From CAVZAB01 sp963773155 (GTDB lineage Bacteria > Pseudomonadota > Alphaproteobacteria > Rhizobiales > Beijerinckiaceae), in contig CAVZAB010000014.1 in assembly GCA_963773155.1 (NCBI GenBank), forward strand, positions 12,793 through 76,792: a stretch of 64,000 nucleotides of DNA, written 5' to 3'. Under the pieces are notes generated by a model. It saw nothing but the letters and a program-made list of their open reading frames with translations, ran no database searches and was not told the DNA's origin. The first letter of the stretch is position 1; each line of letters begins with the position of its first letter. Positions 9,376 to 18,170 of this stretch are shown one piece after another. The position numbers and the translations under genes are program-made.

Positions 9376-9969
9376 ATGGTCGTCCTCAATCGGATTTACA
9401 CGCGCACGGGGGATCAAGGCACGACGGCGCTCGGCGATGGGCAACGACGGCCAAAATATGACCTACGGATCGAGGCCTATGGGACGATCGACGAGACCAA
9501 TGCGACGATCGGTCTCGCACGCCTGGCCACCGTGGGAAAACCCGAACATCGCGCGATCGACGCCATGCTCGCGCGCATCCAGAACGACCTTTTCGACCTC
9601 GGCGCCGATCTGTGCTCACCGGTCTCGCATGCCAAGCTGGATTACGAGCCGCTGCGGATCGTGCAGGCCCAGGTTGATCGACTGGAATCCGAGATCGACC
9701 AACTCAACGGTGAATTGGCGCCGCTGCGCTCCTTCGTTCTGCCGGGCGGCTCGCCTGCGGCGGTGGCGCTGCACCAGGCCCGCACCGTCTGTCGCCGGGC
9801 CGAGCGCCTGATCGTACATCTCGCCGTCCAACCGAATGAAAAAGTCGGCGAGCCGGCGCTCAAATACGTTAACCGGCTCTCAGATTTCCTGTTTGTCGCG
9901 TCCCGCTATGTGAACGACAAGGGCAAAGCCGACGTTCTCTGGGTACCCGGCCAAAATCGCGGCGATTGA
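9376..9969 (+). CDS. PduO-type cob(I)yrinic acid a,c-diamide adenosyltransferase
   Basis: Transfers the adenosyl group of ATP to reduced corrinoid to make adenosylcobalamin. The 197-residue protein begins with the ATP-binding RIYTRTGDQGTTALGDG motif, followed by the GTIDETNA helix and the late VCRRAERL, KYVNRLSDFLFVASR signature of the PduO type (not CobA). GGAGAAAGCA precedes the ATG at 9376. The following rhomboid gene begins 7 bases after its stop. Confidence 0.95.
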   Translation: MVVLNRIYTRTGDQGTTALGDGQRRPKYDLRIEAYGTIDETNATIGLARLATVGKPEHRAIDAMLARIQNDLFDLGADLCSPVSHAKLDYEPLRIVQAQVDRLESEIDQLNGELAPLRSFVLPGGSPAAVALHQARTVCRRAERLIVHLAVQPNEKVGEPALKYVNRLSDFLFVASRYVNDKGKADVLWVPGQNRGD

Positions 9970-9976
9970 GCCGGGC

Positions 9977-10657
9977 GTGTTCGTCCCTCTTTACGACGGA
10001 ATCGTGCTTCGCCATCTGCAGCGGCCCTGGGCGACCTGGGGAATATTTGCCGCCAATGTTCTGGTTTTTGTTTGCGTTGCGAGCGGCGCGTTCGGCCCAG
10101 CCGAGGGCGTCAACGCTGCTTTTGGTGTCATCCCAGCCGAAATATTCGGCCAGGAGCTCGGCTTTTCCGCCATCGCGCCGCCGTTGACCGTCATCACCGC
10201 CATGTTCCTCCATGGCGGGTTTTGGCACCTCGTCGGCAACATGCTGTTTCTCATGGTTTTCGGCGACAATGTTGAAGACGCGATGGGTTCGCGGCGGTTC
10301 CTCGTCTTCTACGGCTTGTGCGGCCTCGCCGCCGCCTTCGCCTTCTGTCTCGCCCAACCCTATTCACAGGCGCCTTTGATTGGTGCCTCGGGGCCGATCG
10401 CCGGCGTCGTCACCGCCTATCTCCTGCTCTACCCAAGGGTCTATGTGTTCGGTCTTGTCTTCACCTGGCTGCCGCTGCGCATCCGTGCCGTCTATTGCCT
10501 CGGTGCTTGGCTTGCCTTTCAGCTGATCTACGCGCTGTTTGGCGGCGATCCAGAAGTTGGCTGGTGGGCGCATGTTGGGGGTGGCCTTGCTGGCCTGATT
10601 CTGACACCCTTGTTGAAGCGGCCGCAGGTCGGGCTGTTCAGCGCCCGGGAGAACTGA
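9977..10657 (+). CDS. Rhomboid-family intramembrane serine protease
   Basis: A 226-residue polytopic membrane protein that cleaves membrane proteins within the bilayer. The catalytic pair is visible: Ser138 in GASGPIAG and His199 in WAHVGGGLAG. The HLVGN motif (84-88) supplies the oxyanion-site asparagine. About six hydrophobic helices are present. A GTG start at 9977 begins 7 bases after the upstream stop, implying cotranscription. Confidence 0.92.
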   Translation: MFVPLYDGIVLRHLQRPWATWGIFAANVLVFVCVASGAFGPAEGVNAAFGVIPAEIFGQELGFSAIAPPLTVITAMFLHGGFWHLVGNMLFLMVFGDNVEDAMGSRRFLVFYGLCGLAAAFAFCLAQPYSQAPLIGASGPIAGVVTAYLLLYPRVYVFGLVFTWLPLRIRAVYCLGAWLAFQLIYALFGGDPEVGWWAHVGGGLAGLILTPLLKRPQVGLFSAREN

Positions 10658-10734
10658 AATCGCGCCGCTTTGCGCCGATTGGCTGCGTTGACTCGCGCGA
10701 AGCCGGCAATTACGGGAATGGCATAAACGAGAAA

Positions 10735-10750
10735 GGGCCGGATCCGGCCC
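10735..10750. promoter_or_regulatory. Perfect 16-bp palindrome upstream of etfB
   Basis: GGGCCGGATCCGGCCC lies 24 bases before the etfB start, after the rhomboid gene. It could be an operator or a terminator stem of the upstream unit; no run of T follows, so an operator or mRNA hairpin is as likely. Function is inferred only from position and symmetry. Confidence 0.4.
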
Positions 10751-10774
10751 GGTCAAAGCCTGGGAGCGGCTGGC

Positions 10775-11527
10775 ATGAAAATCCTGGTACCCGTCAAGCG
10801 GGTCGTCGATTACAACGTCAAGATCCGGGTTAGACAGGATGGCAGCGGGGTCGAACTCGCCAATGTCAAAATGTCGATGAACCCGTTCGACGAAATTGCC
10901 GTCGAGGAAGCGCTCCGGCAGAAGGAAGCCGGCAAGGCGAGCGAAGTTGTGCTGGTCTCGATTGGCCCGCAACAGGCGGCCGAGACGATCCGCACCGGTC
11001 TGGCGATGGGGGCCGACCGGGGCATTCTCGTCAAGACCGATATTGCGGTCGAACCCTTGTCGGTTGCAAAGATTTTGAAGGCCGTGGCGGCCAGCGAAGC
11101 GCCCGGGCTGATAATCCTTGGCAAACAGGCGATTGACGACGATTCCAATCAGACCGGACAGATGTTGGCGGCCCTACTCAACTGGCCGCAGGGGACATTC
11201 GCCTCAAAAATCGTCATCGGCGAGGGCCGCCTCGAAGTGACGCGCGAAGTCGACGGCGGGCTGCAGACCATCGAATTGCAACTGCCGGCCATCGTGACCA
11301 CCGACCTGCGCCTCAACGAACCGCGTTACGCCTCATTGCCCAATATTATGAAGGCCAAAAAGAAGCCGATCGACGAAAAGACACCAGCGGATTTCGGCAT
11401 CGACGTCACACCGCGGTTGAAGGTCCTCAAGACGAGCGAGCCGGTCGGCCGCAAGGCCGGCGTGAGAGTCGGCTCGGTTGCCGAACTTGTCGACAAATTG
11501 AAGAACGAAGCCGGGGTAATATCATGA
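10775..11527 (+). CDS. etfB: Electron transfer flavoprotein subunit beta
   Basis: The 250-residue beta subunit of ETF, which accepts electrons from acyl-CoA dehydrogenases and passes them to ETF-ubiquinone oxidoreductase. Signature segments include MKILVPVKRVVDYNVKIRV at the N-terminus, the SMNPFDEIAVEEALR AMP-site loop and the VTTDLRLNEPRYASLPNIMKAKKKP motif. GGGAG precedes the ATG. Its stop overlaps the etfA start (ATGA), so the subunits are translationally coupled. Confidence 0.97.
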   Translation: MKILVPVKRVVDYNVKIRVRQDGSGVELANVKMSMNPFDEIAVEEALRQKEAGKASEVVLVSIGPQQAAETIRTGLAMGADRGILVKTDIAVEPLSVAKILKAVAASEAPGLIILGKQAIDDDSNQTGQMLAALLNWPQGTFASKIVIGEGRLEVTREVDGGLQTIELQLPAIVTTDLRLNEPRYASLPNIMKAKKKPIDEKTPADFGIDVTPRLKVLKTSEPVGRKAGVRVGSVAELVDKLKNEAGVIS

Positions 11528-12462
11528 CCACTTTAGTGCTCGCCGAACATGCCAACGGCCACCTCAACGACGTCACGGCCAAAGCGCTGACCGCGGCGCG
11601 CGATCTCGGCCAGCCGGTCGATCTTCTCATCGCCGGGCATGGGGTCGATGCGGTTGCCGTCGAGGCAGCAAAATTACAGGGCCTTGCCAAGGTCCTGGTC
11701 GTTGATGACGCAATTTACGCGCATGGGCTTGCCGAGCCGCTTGCGGCCCTTCTGGTCCATCTCAGCGCTGGTTACGATGTCATCATGGCGGCGGCCACCG
11801 CGTCGGCCAAGAACATCATGCCGCGGCTCGCCGCCCTGCTCGACGTCATGCAGGTTTCGGAGATCACGAAAGTCGTCGGGCCCGATACGTTCGAACGACC
11901 GATCTATGCCGGCAATGCCATTCAGACGGTCCAGGCCACCGATGCCAAGAAGATCGTGACGATCCGGGCCGCGTCCTTTGCCTCGAGCGAATCCACCGGC
12001 AACGCGCCGATCGAGAAGCTTTCGGCGCAGCCCGATCCCGGGATTTCGCGCTTCAAGAGCGAGGCCTTGGCGCGTTCCGAGCGGCCAGAACTGACCTCGG
12101 CGAAAATCGTCATTTCCGGCGGCCGAGCGATGCAGAATGCCGCCAATTTCAAGACCTATATCGAGCCGGTCGCCGATCGGCTCGGGGCCGCCATGGGCGC
12201 CTCGCGCGCCGCGGTCGATGCGGGCTATGCTCCCAACGATTGGCAGGTCGGTCAAACCGGCAAGGTGGTTGCCCCCGATCTCTACATAGCCGTCGGCATT
12301 TCCGGGGCGATCCAGCACCTGGCCGGGATGAAGGATTCCAAGGTGATCGTCGCCATCAACAAGGACGAGGAAGCGCCGATTTTCCAGGTTGCCGATTACG
12401 GGCTGGTCGCCGATCTGTTCACCGCTCTGCCAGAACTGAACAAGGAATTGAGCAAGGACTAG
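11524..12462 (+). CDS. etfA: Electron transfer flavoprotein subunit alpha
   Basis: The 312-residue alpha subunit, which carries the FAD. The C-terminal FAD domain is evident: VISGGRAMQNAANF, SRAAVDAGYAPNDWQVGQTGK, DLYIAVGISGAIQHLAGM and IVAINKDEEAPIF. It starts in a 4-base overlap with etfB and is followed after about 105 bases by a 3-hydroxyacyl-CoA dehydrogenase, consistent with a beta-oxidation or butyrate/PHB context. Confidence 0.97.
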   Translation: MTTLVLAEHANGHLNDVTAKALTAARDLGQPVDLLIAGHGVDAVAVEAAKLQGLAKVLVVDDAIYAHGLAEPLAALLVHLSAGYDVIMAAATASAKNIMPRLAALLDVMQVSEITKVVGPDTFERPIYAGNAIQTVQATDAKKIVTIRAASFASSESTGNAPIEKLSAQPDPGISRFKSEALARSERPELTSAKIVISGGRAMQNAANFKTYIEPVADRLGAAMGASRAAVDAGYAPNDWQVGQTGKVVAPDLYIAVGISGAIQHLAGMKDSKVIVAINKDEEAPIFQVADYGLVADLFTALPELNKELSKD

Positions 12463-12567
12463 GGAATCAACGAGATTCGCACCCGGCAGGCAGCGAACCG
12501 ACTGGACGAGTCCCTCACATGTCTTATGATCGCGGCGACCAACGAGGCGACAGCTGAGCAGAGAGCC

Positions 12568-13449
12568 ATGACGGGCGATATCCAGAAAGTGGGCGTAATC
12601 GGAGCCGGCCAGATGGGCAATGGCATTGCCCAGGTCTGCGGCTTGGCCGGGATCGACGTTGCCCTGAATGACGTGTCGGAAGATCGGATCAATGCCGGCC
12701 TGGCGACAATCAACGGCAATATGGCCCGCCAAATCGCCCGTGGCCAGATCGACGAAGCCCAGCGCAAGGCTGCCCTGAAGCGAATTCGGCCGGCGGCAAA
12801 CTTTTCCGATTTTGCCGATTGCGACCTAGTCATCGAGGCCGCCTCCGAAAACGAAGCGATCAAGCGCAAGATTTTTGCGGCCGTCTGTCCGTCGCTGAAA
12901 CCGGCAGCAATGATCGCCTCCAACACCTCGTCGATTTCGATCACCAGGCTCGCCTCCATCACCGATCGGCCGGAGCGTTTCATCGGCATTCATTTCATGA
13001 ACCCGGTGCCGAGAATGCAGCTCGTCGAGCTGATCCGTGGCATTGCTACCGAGGACGAGACTTTCGAGGCCGCCAAAAAATTCATTGCCCGCCTCGGCAA
13101 GACGGCGACCGTCGCCGAGGATTTTCCGGCCTTTATTGTCAACCGGATCCTGCTGCCGATGATCAATGAGGCGATTTACACCCTCTATGAGGGGGTGGGC
13201 TCGGTCGAATCCATCGACACTGCCATGCGGCTCGGGGCCAATCACCCCATGGGCCCTCTGCAGCTCGCCGATTTCATCGGCCTCGACACCTGTCTTTCGG
13301 TCATGCAGGTCCTGCATGAGGGTCTCGCCGATTCCAAATACCGGCCCTGCCCTCTGTTGGTCAAATATGTGGAAGCCGGCTGGCTTGGTCGCAAGACCAA
13401 CCGCGGTTTTTACGATTATCGCGGCGACCACCCGGTTCCGACCCGGTGA
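12568..13449 (+). CDS. 3-hydroxybutyryl-CoA dehydrogenase
   Basis: Oxidises or reduces short 3-hydroxyacyl-CoA with NAD(P). The Rossmann motif VGVIGAGQMGNGIAQ is at the N-terminus (GAGQMG at residues 12-17); the catalytic His lies in FIGIHFMNPVP, and the C-terminal domain has the GANHPMGPLQLADFIGLD signature. I chose the ATG at 12568 (GAGAG just upstream), giving 293 residues, close to the family norm; an ATG at 12526 is the alternative. Likely in the etfBA transcription unit. Confidence 0.94.
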   Translation: MTGDIQKVGVIGAGQMGNGIAQVCGLAGIDVALNDVSEDRINAGLATINGNMARQIARGQIDEAQRKAALKRIRPAANFSDFADCDLVIEAASENEAIKRKIFAAVCPSLKPAAMIASNTSSISITRLASITDRPERFIGIHFMNPVPRMQLVELIRGIATEDETFEAAKKFIARLGKTATVAEDFPAFIVNRILLPMINEAIYTLYEGVGSVESIDTAMRLGANHPMGPLQLADFIGLDTCLSVMQVLHEGLADSKYRPCPLLVKYVEAGWLGRKTNRGFYDYRGDHPVPTR

Positions 13450-13565
13450 AGGCAGGCGCTGCGACCGGGATCTTCACAAGGCCGTCATCGGGCTTGTAGA
13501 GTGTCCCCGCGCAAAGTCAGAAAGGGGCGAATCACTTTTCGCCGCCAATCGGAAGAGGTGCCGGG

Positions 13566-14135
13566 TTGACGGTTCACTTCCAACCTGTCGTTTCGCCGGA
13601 GGCTTGCCCGGCGTTGGTTCTCAACGCGGACTTCCGGCCGTTGAGCTATTATCCGCTGTCGCTCTGGTCTTGGCAGGATGCGATCAAGGCTGTCTTCCTC
13701 GACCGGGTCAACATTGTCTCGGAATACGACCGCACGGTCCGCAGCCCGAGCTTTGAGATGCGGCTTCCCTCGGTTGTTTCCCTGAAAACCTACATCAGGC
13801 CCTCGCGCCACCCCGCCTTCACGCGGTTCAACGTTTTTCTGCGCGACCGCTTTTCCTGCCAATATTGCGGCAATCGGGACGAATTGACCTTCGATCACGT
13901 GGTGCCTCGCTCGAAGGGCGGCACCACCATCTGGGAAAATGTCGTGGCGGCCTGTTCAAACTGCAATCTGCGCAAAGGCGACCGGCTGCCGGCCGAAGCC
14001 AAAATGTGGCCGGCGACCAAGCCGTTTCAGCCGAGCGTCAACGATTTGCATCAGAACGGCCGGCTTTTCCCGCCCAATTATTTGCACGAAAGCTGGCTCG
14101 ATTATCTCTATTGGGATACCGAGCTCGAACCATAG
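13566..14135 (+). CDS. HNH endonuclease family protein
   Basis: A 189-residue conserved alphaproteobacterial HNH protein. The beta-beta-alpha-metal core is complete: C98 and C101 (CQYCG), D110-H111 (FDHVVPRSKGG), ENVVAACSNC with C130 and C133, then NLRKGDR. Start is a TTG at 13566 with a plausible purine-rich site upstream (GAAGAGG). Its end overlaps the convergent dsbB gene by 28 bases. It is a housekeeping-type HNH protein of unknown function, not evidently a restriction enzyme. Confidence 0.9.
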   Translation: MTVHFQPVVSPEACPALVLNADFRPLSYYPLSLWSWQDAIKAVFLDRVNIVSEYDRTVRSPSFEMRLPSVVSLKTYIRPSRHPAFTRFNVFLRDRFSCQYCGNRDELTFDHVVPRSKGGTTIWENVVAACSNCNLRKGDRLPAEAKMWPATKPFQPSVNDLHQNGRLFPPNYLHESWLDYLYWDTELEP

Positions 14136-14653
14136 GCCCGGAACAGCACGGCCAGGCACAGCCCAGCCAGTACGGTAGAATTGATGGCGTTCCAGCCGGC
14201 CAGCGACAGGCCTAAAATCCGCACGGCAACCTCGTCGCAGCGCACAACCTGGGTGATTTCGAGCTGCTTGAGGAAATCGCTGATTTCGGCTGCCGGCTTG
14301 TAGGCGCCGGTGCATTCGGTGGGCCCAGGAAAAAGGCCCCATTCGACGCCGGCGTGATAGAAGCCGAGGCCGGCGCTGAAAACGAACAGCAAACCGAGCG
14401 CGCCAAATAAAGCCAGAGCCGCGGCCCGCCCCGCCCCCGCGCGGATGCACCAAAAGGCAAGCCCGGCAAGCGGAAGGCCGAAATAATAGGCAATGCGCTC
14501 CTTGAGGCAGAGTTCGCACGGCTGGAAGCCAGCGGCCTGGAACAGCCAGGCGCCGACGAGGCTAAGCGCGCAGACCGCACCGATGATCATCGCCGCGCTG
14601 CGTGCCGACCAGCGCCATCTTGCCACAGCGGGAATCTCCCTGTCCTCTTTCAC
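14108..14653 (-). CDS. DsbB-type disulfide bond formation protein
   Basis: A 181-residue inner-membrane protein with four hydrophobic helices that reoxidises a periplasmic thiol oxidase using quinone. The first redox pair is C46-C49 (PCELC), the second periplasmic pair is C114 and C139 (ECTG...RCDE), matching the DsbB layout. Its start overlaps the stop of the upstream YqaA-like gene (ATGA, 14650-14653), so the two are coupled. Confidence 0.92.
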   Translation of the reverse strand: MKEDREIPAVARWRWSARSAAMIIGAVCALSLVGAWLFQAAGFQPCELCLKERIAYYFGLPLAGLAFWCIRAGAGRAAALALFGALGLLFVFSAGLGFYHAGVEWGLFPGPTECTGAYKPAAEISDFLKQLEITQVVRCDEVAVRILGLSLAGWNAINSTVLAGLCLAVLFRAYGSSSVSQ

Positions 14654-15231
14654 AGAACTCTCGCAGCGATCCAGAAGCCGAAGATGATGATCAGCAAAAG
14701 CAGCGCCATGAACAAGGCAAAATGCCGATCCAGCAAGGCCTTGATCGGTTCGCCGAACCGATTCAACAGCCCGGCCAAAAGAAAGAACCGCGCCCCGCGT
14801 GTCAAAAGGGCAAGCAGGACAAAGAGCGGGAAATTATAGCCAAGAAAGCCACTGACGATTGTCACCAGCTTGAAGGGAATGGGCGTCATCCCCTTGATCA
14901 GAATAACCAGCCAACCCCATTGCCCGTAGAGTTCGCGCAACGCCTCTGCCCGCTCGCCGTAGCCGTAAAAACCGATCAGGCCTTTGCCGATTGTGTCGTA
15001 GAACAGGGCGCCGATCGCATAGCCGGCGATGCCGCCGGCAACGGAAGCGAGTGTGCAGACGGCGGCATAGGTCCAGGCCCGTTTGGGGCGGGCAAGCGAC
15101 ATCGGGACGAGAATAACGTCGGGAGGGATCGGGAAAAACGAACTTTCTGCAAAGGCGATCGCCGCTAAGGCCAAGGGGGCATGGCGGCTTTCCGCCAGGG
15201 TCAAAGTCCATTGATAGAGGCGCTGAAACAT
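14650..15231 (-). CDS. YqaA/DedA-type (SNARE-associated) membrane protein
   Basis: A 193-residue polytopic protein of the YqaA/DedA group. Recognisable parts are the N-terminal LALAAIAFAESSFFPIPPDV with the proline pair, the GYAIGALFYDTIGKG segment and KGMTPIPFKLVTIVSG, a re-entrant-type motif. The frame is open further upstream, but that extension runs across tRNA-Leu and is not coding; I chose the ATG at 15231. DedA-like proteins are linked to lipid carrier or phospholipid flipping; the substrate here is unknown. Confidence 0.9.
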   Translation of the reverse strand: MFQRLYQWTLTLAESRHAPLALAAIAFAESSFFPIPPDVILVPMSLARPKRAWTYAAVCTLASVAGGIAGYAIGALFYDTIGKGLIGFYGYGERAEALRELYGQWGWLVILIKGMTPIPFKLVTIVSGFLGYNFPLFVLLALLTRGARFFLLAGLLNRFGEPIKALLDRHFALFMALLLLIIIFGFWIAARVL

Positions 15232-15391
15232 TGCCGCTGCATAGGCGATGCGCCAGCCGCTGTCCATGGGCCGTGGCACTATCCGCCGCTGCGGCGGCGA
15301 AGCCTCGCGCTTGTTAGGACAATCGATGACGAGGGTTGAAAAAGCCGCCGCGGCCGTTAATATCCCGGCACTGGTCGTGGCGAGCGGCCGA

Positions 15392-15476
15392 GCCCCTGTG
15401 GCGGAATTGGTAGACGCGCTCGACTCAAAATCGAGTTCCGCAAGGAGTGCTGGTTCGACTCCGGCCAGGGGCACCA
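15392..15476 (+). tRNA. tRNA-Leu (anticodon CAA)
   Basis: An 85-base class II tRNA. The acceptor stem GCCCCTG pairs with CAGGGGC, followed by A and an encoded CCA (15474-15476). The anticodon stem CTCGA/TCGAG encloses the loop CTCAAAA, anticodon CAA. A long variable arm and the T-arm GGTTCGACTCC are present. It lies between core genes and the accessory region that begins just downstream. Confidence 0.97.
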
Positions 15477-15623
15477 TGCGTTGCCAAATAAATTTTATTT
15501 CGCAGTAATTTACAAGATCAGCAAAAACCCAATACCACATTCAATCCCACAGTTCGACGCAGCCAAAGGTCTTGGGGAGTAAGCCATGCCCCCTTCACCG
15601 GCCCACCGATGGACGTTGCCAAC

Positions 15624-15816
15624 ATGTGCAGCCTCGGCGTCACGCATGTCATGGCCTATTGCCGACGCGGGCATGAGGCATCGATTGACGTGTCAGCCCT
15701 GCCGGATGATGTATTCGTCCCCGAGATCCGCAACCGCCTGCGCTGCACTAAATGCGGCGAGCGACCGATGGAAACTCGGCCGGCAGTATCACGTCTCCGA
15801 CAAGATGGAGAGGTGA
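15624..15816 (+). pseudogene. Frameshifted zinc-ribbon small protein (paralogue of 16602-16796)
   Basis: The frame starting MCSLGVTHVMAYCRRGHE runs through RLRCTKCGERPMETRP. The tail RQYHVSDKMER then appears in a different frame and ends at 15816. The intact paralogue at 16602-16796 has RLRCTKCGQRPMEARPDWRQY; alignment shows about 8 bases missing after the RP codons (near 15780). The copy is therefore broken, or encodes a changed C-terminus ending at 15866. Confidence 0.6.
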
Positions 15817-15901
15817 GGCATGATGTTTCAGATCGCTGCTATTGCGTTTCACCACGGAAAGCTTAGTCCTTCAGGCGTCGGCCTGCGGTGAGGCATGACA
15901 C

Positions 15902-16375
15902 TTAGCCGCGAATGCCAAGTGTCATCACCTTGGTTTTTATGGTGAAACTCTTAGGCTCGGAATTGCCCGTCACAAACCGCATCGTGCCCGTGGTCATGTT
16001 GATGACTGCGTCCTTGGTCGACTTGTTCGGATTGATGACGAAGCGATCAAGAATGACGGACGAGGTTGGGCCTATGCTGAGCTTGGTGTCGTCGATGAAA
16101 TGGACTTGCGTCGCACTTTCATTGCCGGTTTTGACGAGCTCGTTGCCCGACAAGCTGTCCCCGACGCTGATCGGTCGCACCTGGATGCCCAATTTGCCCG
16201 TCACGTCATTCTTGACGGTAGCGGCATGGCCAACGGGCTCGGCGCGCACCGGGGATGCGACTGCAGCGCACATCAGGCCCAGGAATAGAGTGGAGCCCAA
16301 TGAGAAGGGCATTCTCCCACGTCCGGCGGTTGCCGGGTAGAGGTGGATGTTGGTCAGTTGACTGCGGATGAACAT
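15902..16375 (-). pseudogene. Truncated FecR-domain secreted protein
   Basis: A 157-residue product with a strong start (GGGGAGG 5 bases before the ATG at 16375) and an apparent signal peptide ending near VRA (about residues 22-45). The FecR domain is clear: VGDSLSGNELVKTGNES, VHFIDDTKLSIGPTSSVILDRFV and MTTGTMRFVTG. It stops at TLGIRG, exactly where family members continue with a T-[DE]-containing strand, and the bases beyond the TAA show no continuation. The gene is probably truncated; a naturally short secreted form is the alternative. Confidence 0.65.
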
Positions 16376-16601
16376 GTGTACCTCCCCTCGCTTTGATGGG
16401 AGAAGCCTAGCCCCTCATGGGAAGGCCTCCGGTGCGCCGTGGCACCTGGCAGCCGCTGTCTGCCGTTGAACTGAGCTTGAACAGGGCGGCCAATTGGGTC
16501 GTCCTTCCCTTTTTCTTGGCTCATCCCGATCGCTCGGTCCCGTTGCCATCGTCCTTCCTGTAATCACCGACTCAACCTCTTCTGTCAGGGTTGGCCTAGC
16601 G

Positions 16602-16796
16602 ATGCCTCAGTCTATACATTGCGCTTTTTGTGGAGGGCGCAGTGTGAACGAGGTCATACGGATCGGACAGGTGCCCGACGACTTAGCCGTGCCGACAATC
16701 AAGGATCGGCTGCGCTGCACCAAATGCGGCCAGCGGCCCATGGAAGCCCGGCCGGACTGGCGCCAATACCGGGTAGCAGGCAAGATGGAGCGCTGA
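16602..16796 (+). CDS. Small zinc-ribbon-like protein (64 aa)
   Basis: A 64-residue protein with two CxxC pairs: CAFC near the N-terminus and CTKC in RLRCTKCGQRPMEARPDWRQY, likely a zinc ribbon. The C-terminus is KMER. The family is common as orphan small proteins in rhizobia-like genomes and its function is unknown. A broken paralogue lies about 1 kb upstream. No strong ribosome site is seen; an earlier in-frame start exists at 16494 but the conserved part begins here. Confidence 0.6.
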   Translation: MPQSIHCAFCGGRSVNEVIRIGQVPDDLAVPTIKDRLRCTKCGQRPMEARPDWRQYRVAGKMER

Positions 16797-16870
16797 CCAT
16801 GCCAGGCCGGACCCGCCGCTACATCCATCTCGACAAGGGTCACGTCAGCATCGAGTGCCCACGGCGTCGG

Positions 16871-17071
16871 TCAGGTCTTACGAGAACTGCTCGTAGGCGA
16901 GGTCGAAAAATCCTCAGAGACAGGTTTCTCGGTCTGAGGTTTATCCTTCTTGCTTGGCGAAGGCTTCGCCGGTGTCAGAAATGTTCGGGCCCAATGTGGC
17001 GAGTAGCTCTGCGGCTCTTCTTTGAACATCGGGTCGTCCGGCTCTGCGTCCCGCCAGGTAACCTTGCTCAT
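16871..17071 (-). CDS. Small hypothetical protein (66 aa) with strong ribosome site
   Basis: A hydrophilic 66-residue protein beginning MSKVTWRDAEPDDPMFKEEP and ending in a Ser/Thr/Lys-rich tail. A GGAGG lies 8 bases before the ATG at 17071, the best support that it is translated. It has no cysteine, signal peptide or membrane segment. The longer upstream frame to 17224 is not needed. Function unknown. Confidence 0.55.
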   Translation of the reverse strand: MSKVTWRDAEPDDPMFKEEPQSYSPHWARTFLTPAKPSPSKKDKPQTEKPVSEDFSTSPTSSSRKT

Positions 17072-17532
17072 TGTTATTCCTCCATTCGTGTCCCGATAGG
17101 ACCCATCATCCATGACCCATTGCAATGCTATGCGGGCCTTCGTCCTACTGGCCTTAGAAAGATAAAGGCCTCGCGATCTCGCCGACCGGCCCGGCTGCAT
17201 GAGCCTCGGCGTGGGTTGACCCATCGCAACTACGGTTTGCCAATGATCTGTGATGCTTGATGATCAAAGCCCGCGATCGAGAGTTTGCTGCCGGCCAAGA
17301 GAGCTGCCCACGACGCGAAGGTGAGGCCTCATCCAGCGAAAGCGTCGCCAGCGAGGCAATGGGAGCGAACACATTGAGCGTCGGAATCGCGAAGTAGTGG
17401 GCTATAAGGATCAGGTCGAACTCTTGCCGCCATCAGCGTTGGCACAATAGTATCGGCGTTCCCGTCCAGATCCGTCAGCCGCAATATCGCGGTGTTTGAG
17501 GCACAATGGCCAGGCGATCGCGCAGTATACGA
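17072..17532. other. Intergenic stretch without recognisable genes
   Basis: Only short, non-conserved frames are present on both strands. No tRNA, repeat or strong terminator was seen. Confidence 0.5.
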
Positions 17533-17946
17533 TCACCGACCGCAGCTCTGAACCGTGCAAGTTATTTTGAAATGCACCGAGGTTTTCATTCCTCCCGGAA
17601 ACTTCTTATTCGGCGGATATTTTAGCTCGTACGAGATAATGTCATCTCCGATGAAGCCGTTGTGTGCCTGATACACTACCATCCTTGTCTTCACTCTCAT
17701 AAAATCGCATTTATGAGTGCCGCTTGCGGGAACCAACGTAGTGCCATCCTTAACGGATACAAAACCGTTATTTGGACCTTGTACAATCCGGATTGCCGGT
17801 AGGCCTTCTGATTTACATGTATTGTCGTCGAAAGCGCCCTCATTACCGATTACAAACTTTCGATTGTTTGCTGCATTGGTTTGAGCCCTCGCGCCAACAA
17901 TGCCGACAGCCAGAATGGCCGTAGCCACGCATATCATAGTTCTCAT
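17533..17946 (-). CDS. Exported hypothetical protein (137 aa)
   Basis: A 137-residue protein with a signal peptide (MRTMICVATAILAVGIVGARAQ, cleavage likely after ARA). Four cysteines remain in the mature part, two of them in KITCTVQSCG near the C-terminus, suggesting disulfide bonds. The mature region is rich in beta-type segments (NNGFVSVKDGTTLV, MVVYQAHNGFIGDDIISYELKYPP) and resembles small Ig-like secreted proteins, but no family is assigned. GC content is lower than in the core. Confidence 0.7.
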   Translation of the reverse strand: MRTMICVATAILAVGIVGARAQTNAANNRKFVIGNEGAFDDNTCKSEGLPAIRIVQGPNNGFVSVKDGTTLVPASGTHKCDFMRVKTRMVVYQAHNGFIGDDIISYELKYPPNKKFPGGMKTSVHFKITCTVQSCGR

Positions 17947-18170
17947 CTAACTACCCCATGTCAGCAATCCGACACTGACGCTGGTTGCTTTTTTCGAGGT
18001 TTGCCTATCTTCGCCGACATTCGCCAGATCGGGTCACGTTTCTAGTTAATTCTGCGCAGATTAGCGTGTATTGGCAACCCTGGCCCTGCCAAGGCCAGGG
18101 AACGATAGCGTTGCTGCTTTTGGATACCACCAGAAACGTCGGCAAAGGCGCCGATCACGTCGCGAGTTTT

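Noticed and set aside
11674..12732. 352-codon minus-strand frame
   Set aside because: Shadow of etfA and the downstream dehydrogenase.
15232..15540. N-terminal extension of the YqaA-like protein
   Set aside because: It reads antisense through tRNA-Leu and lacks family similarity; the normal start is at 15231.
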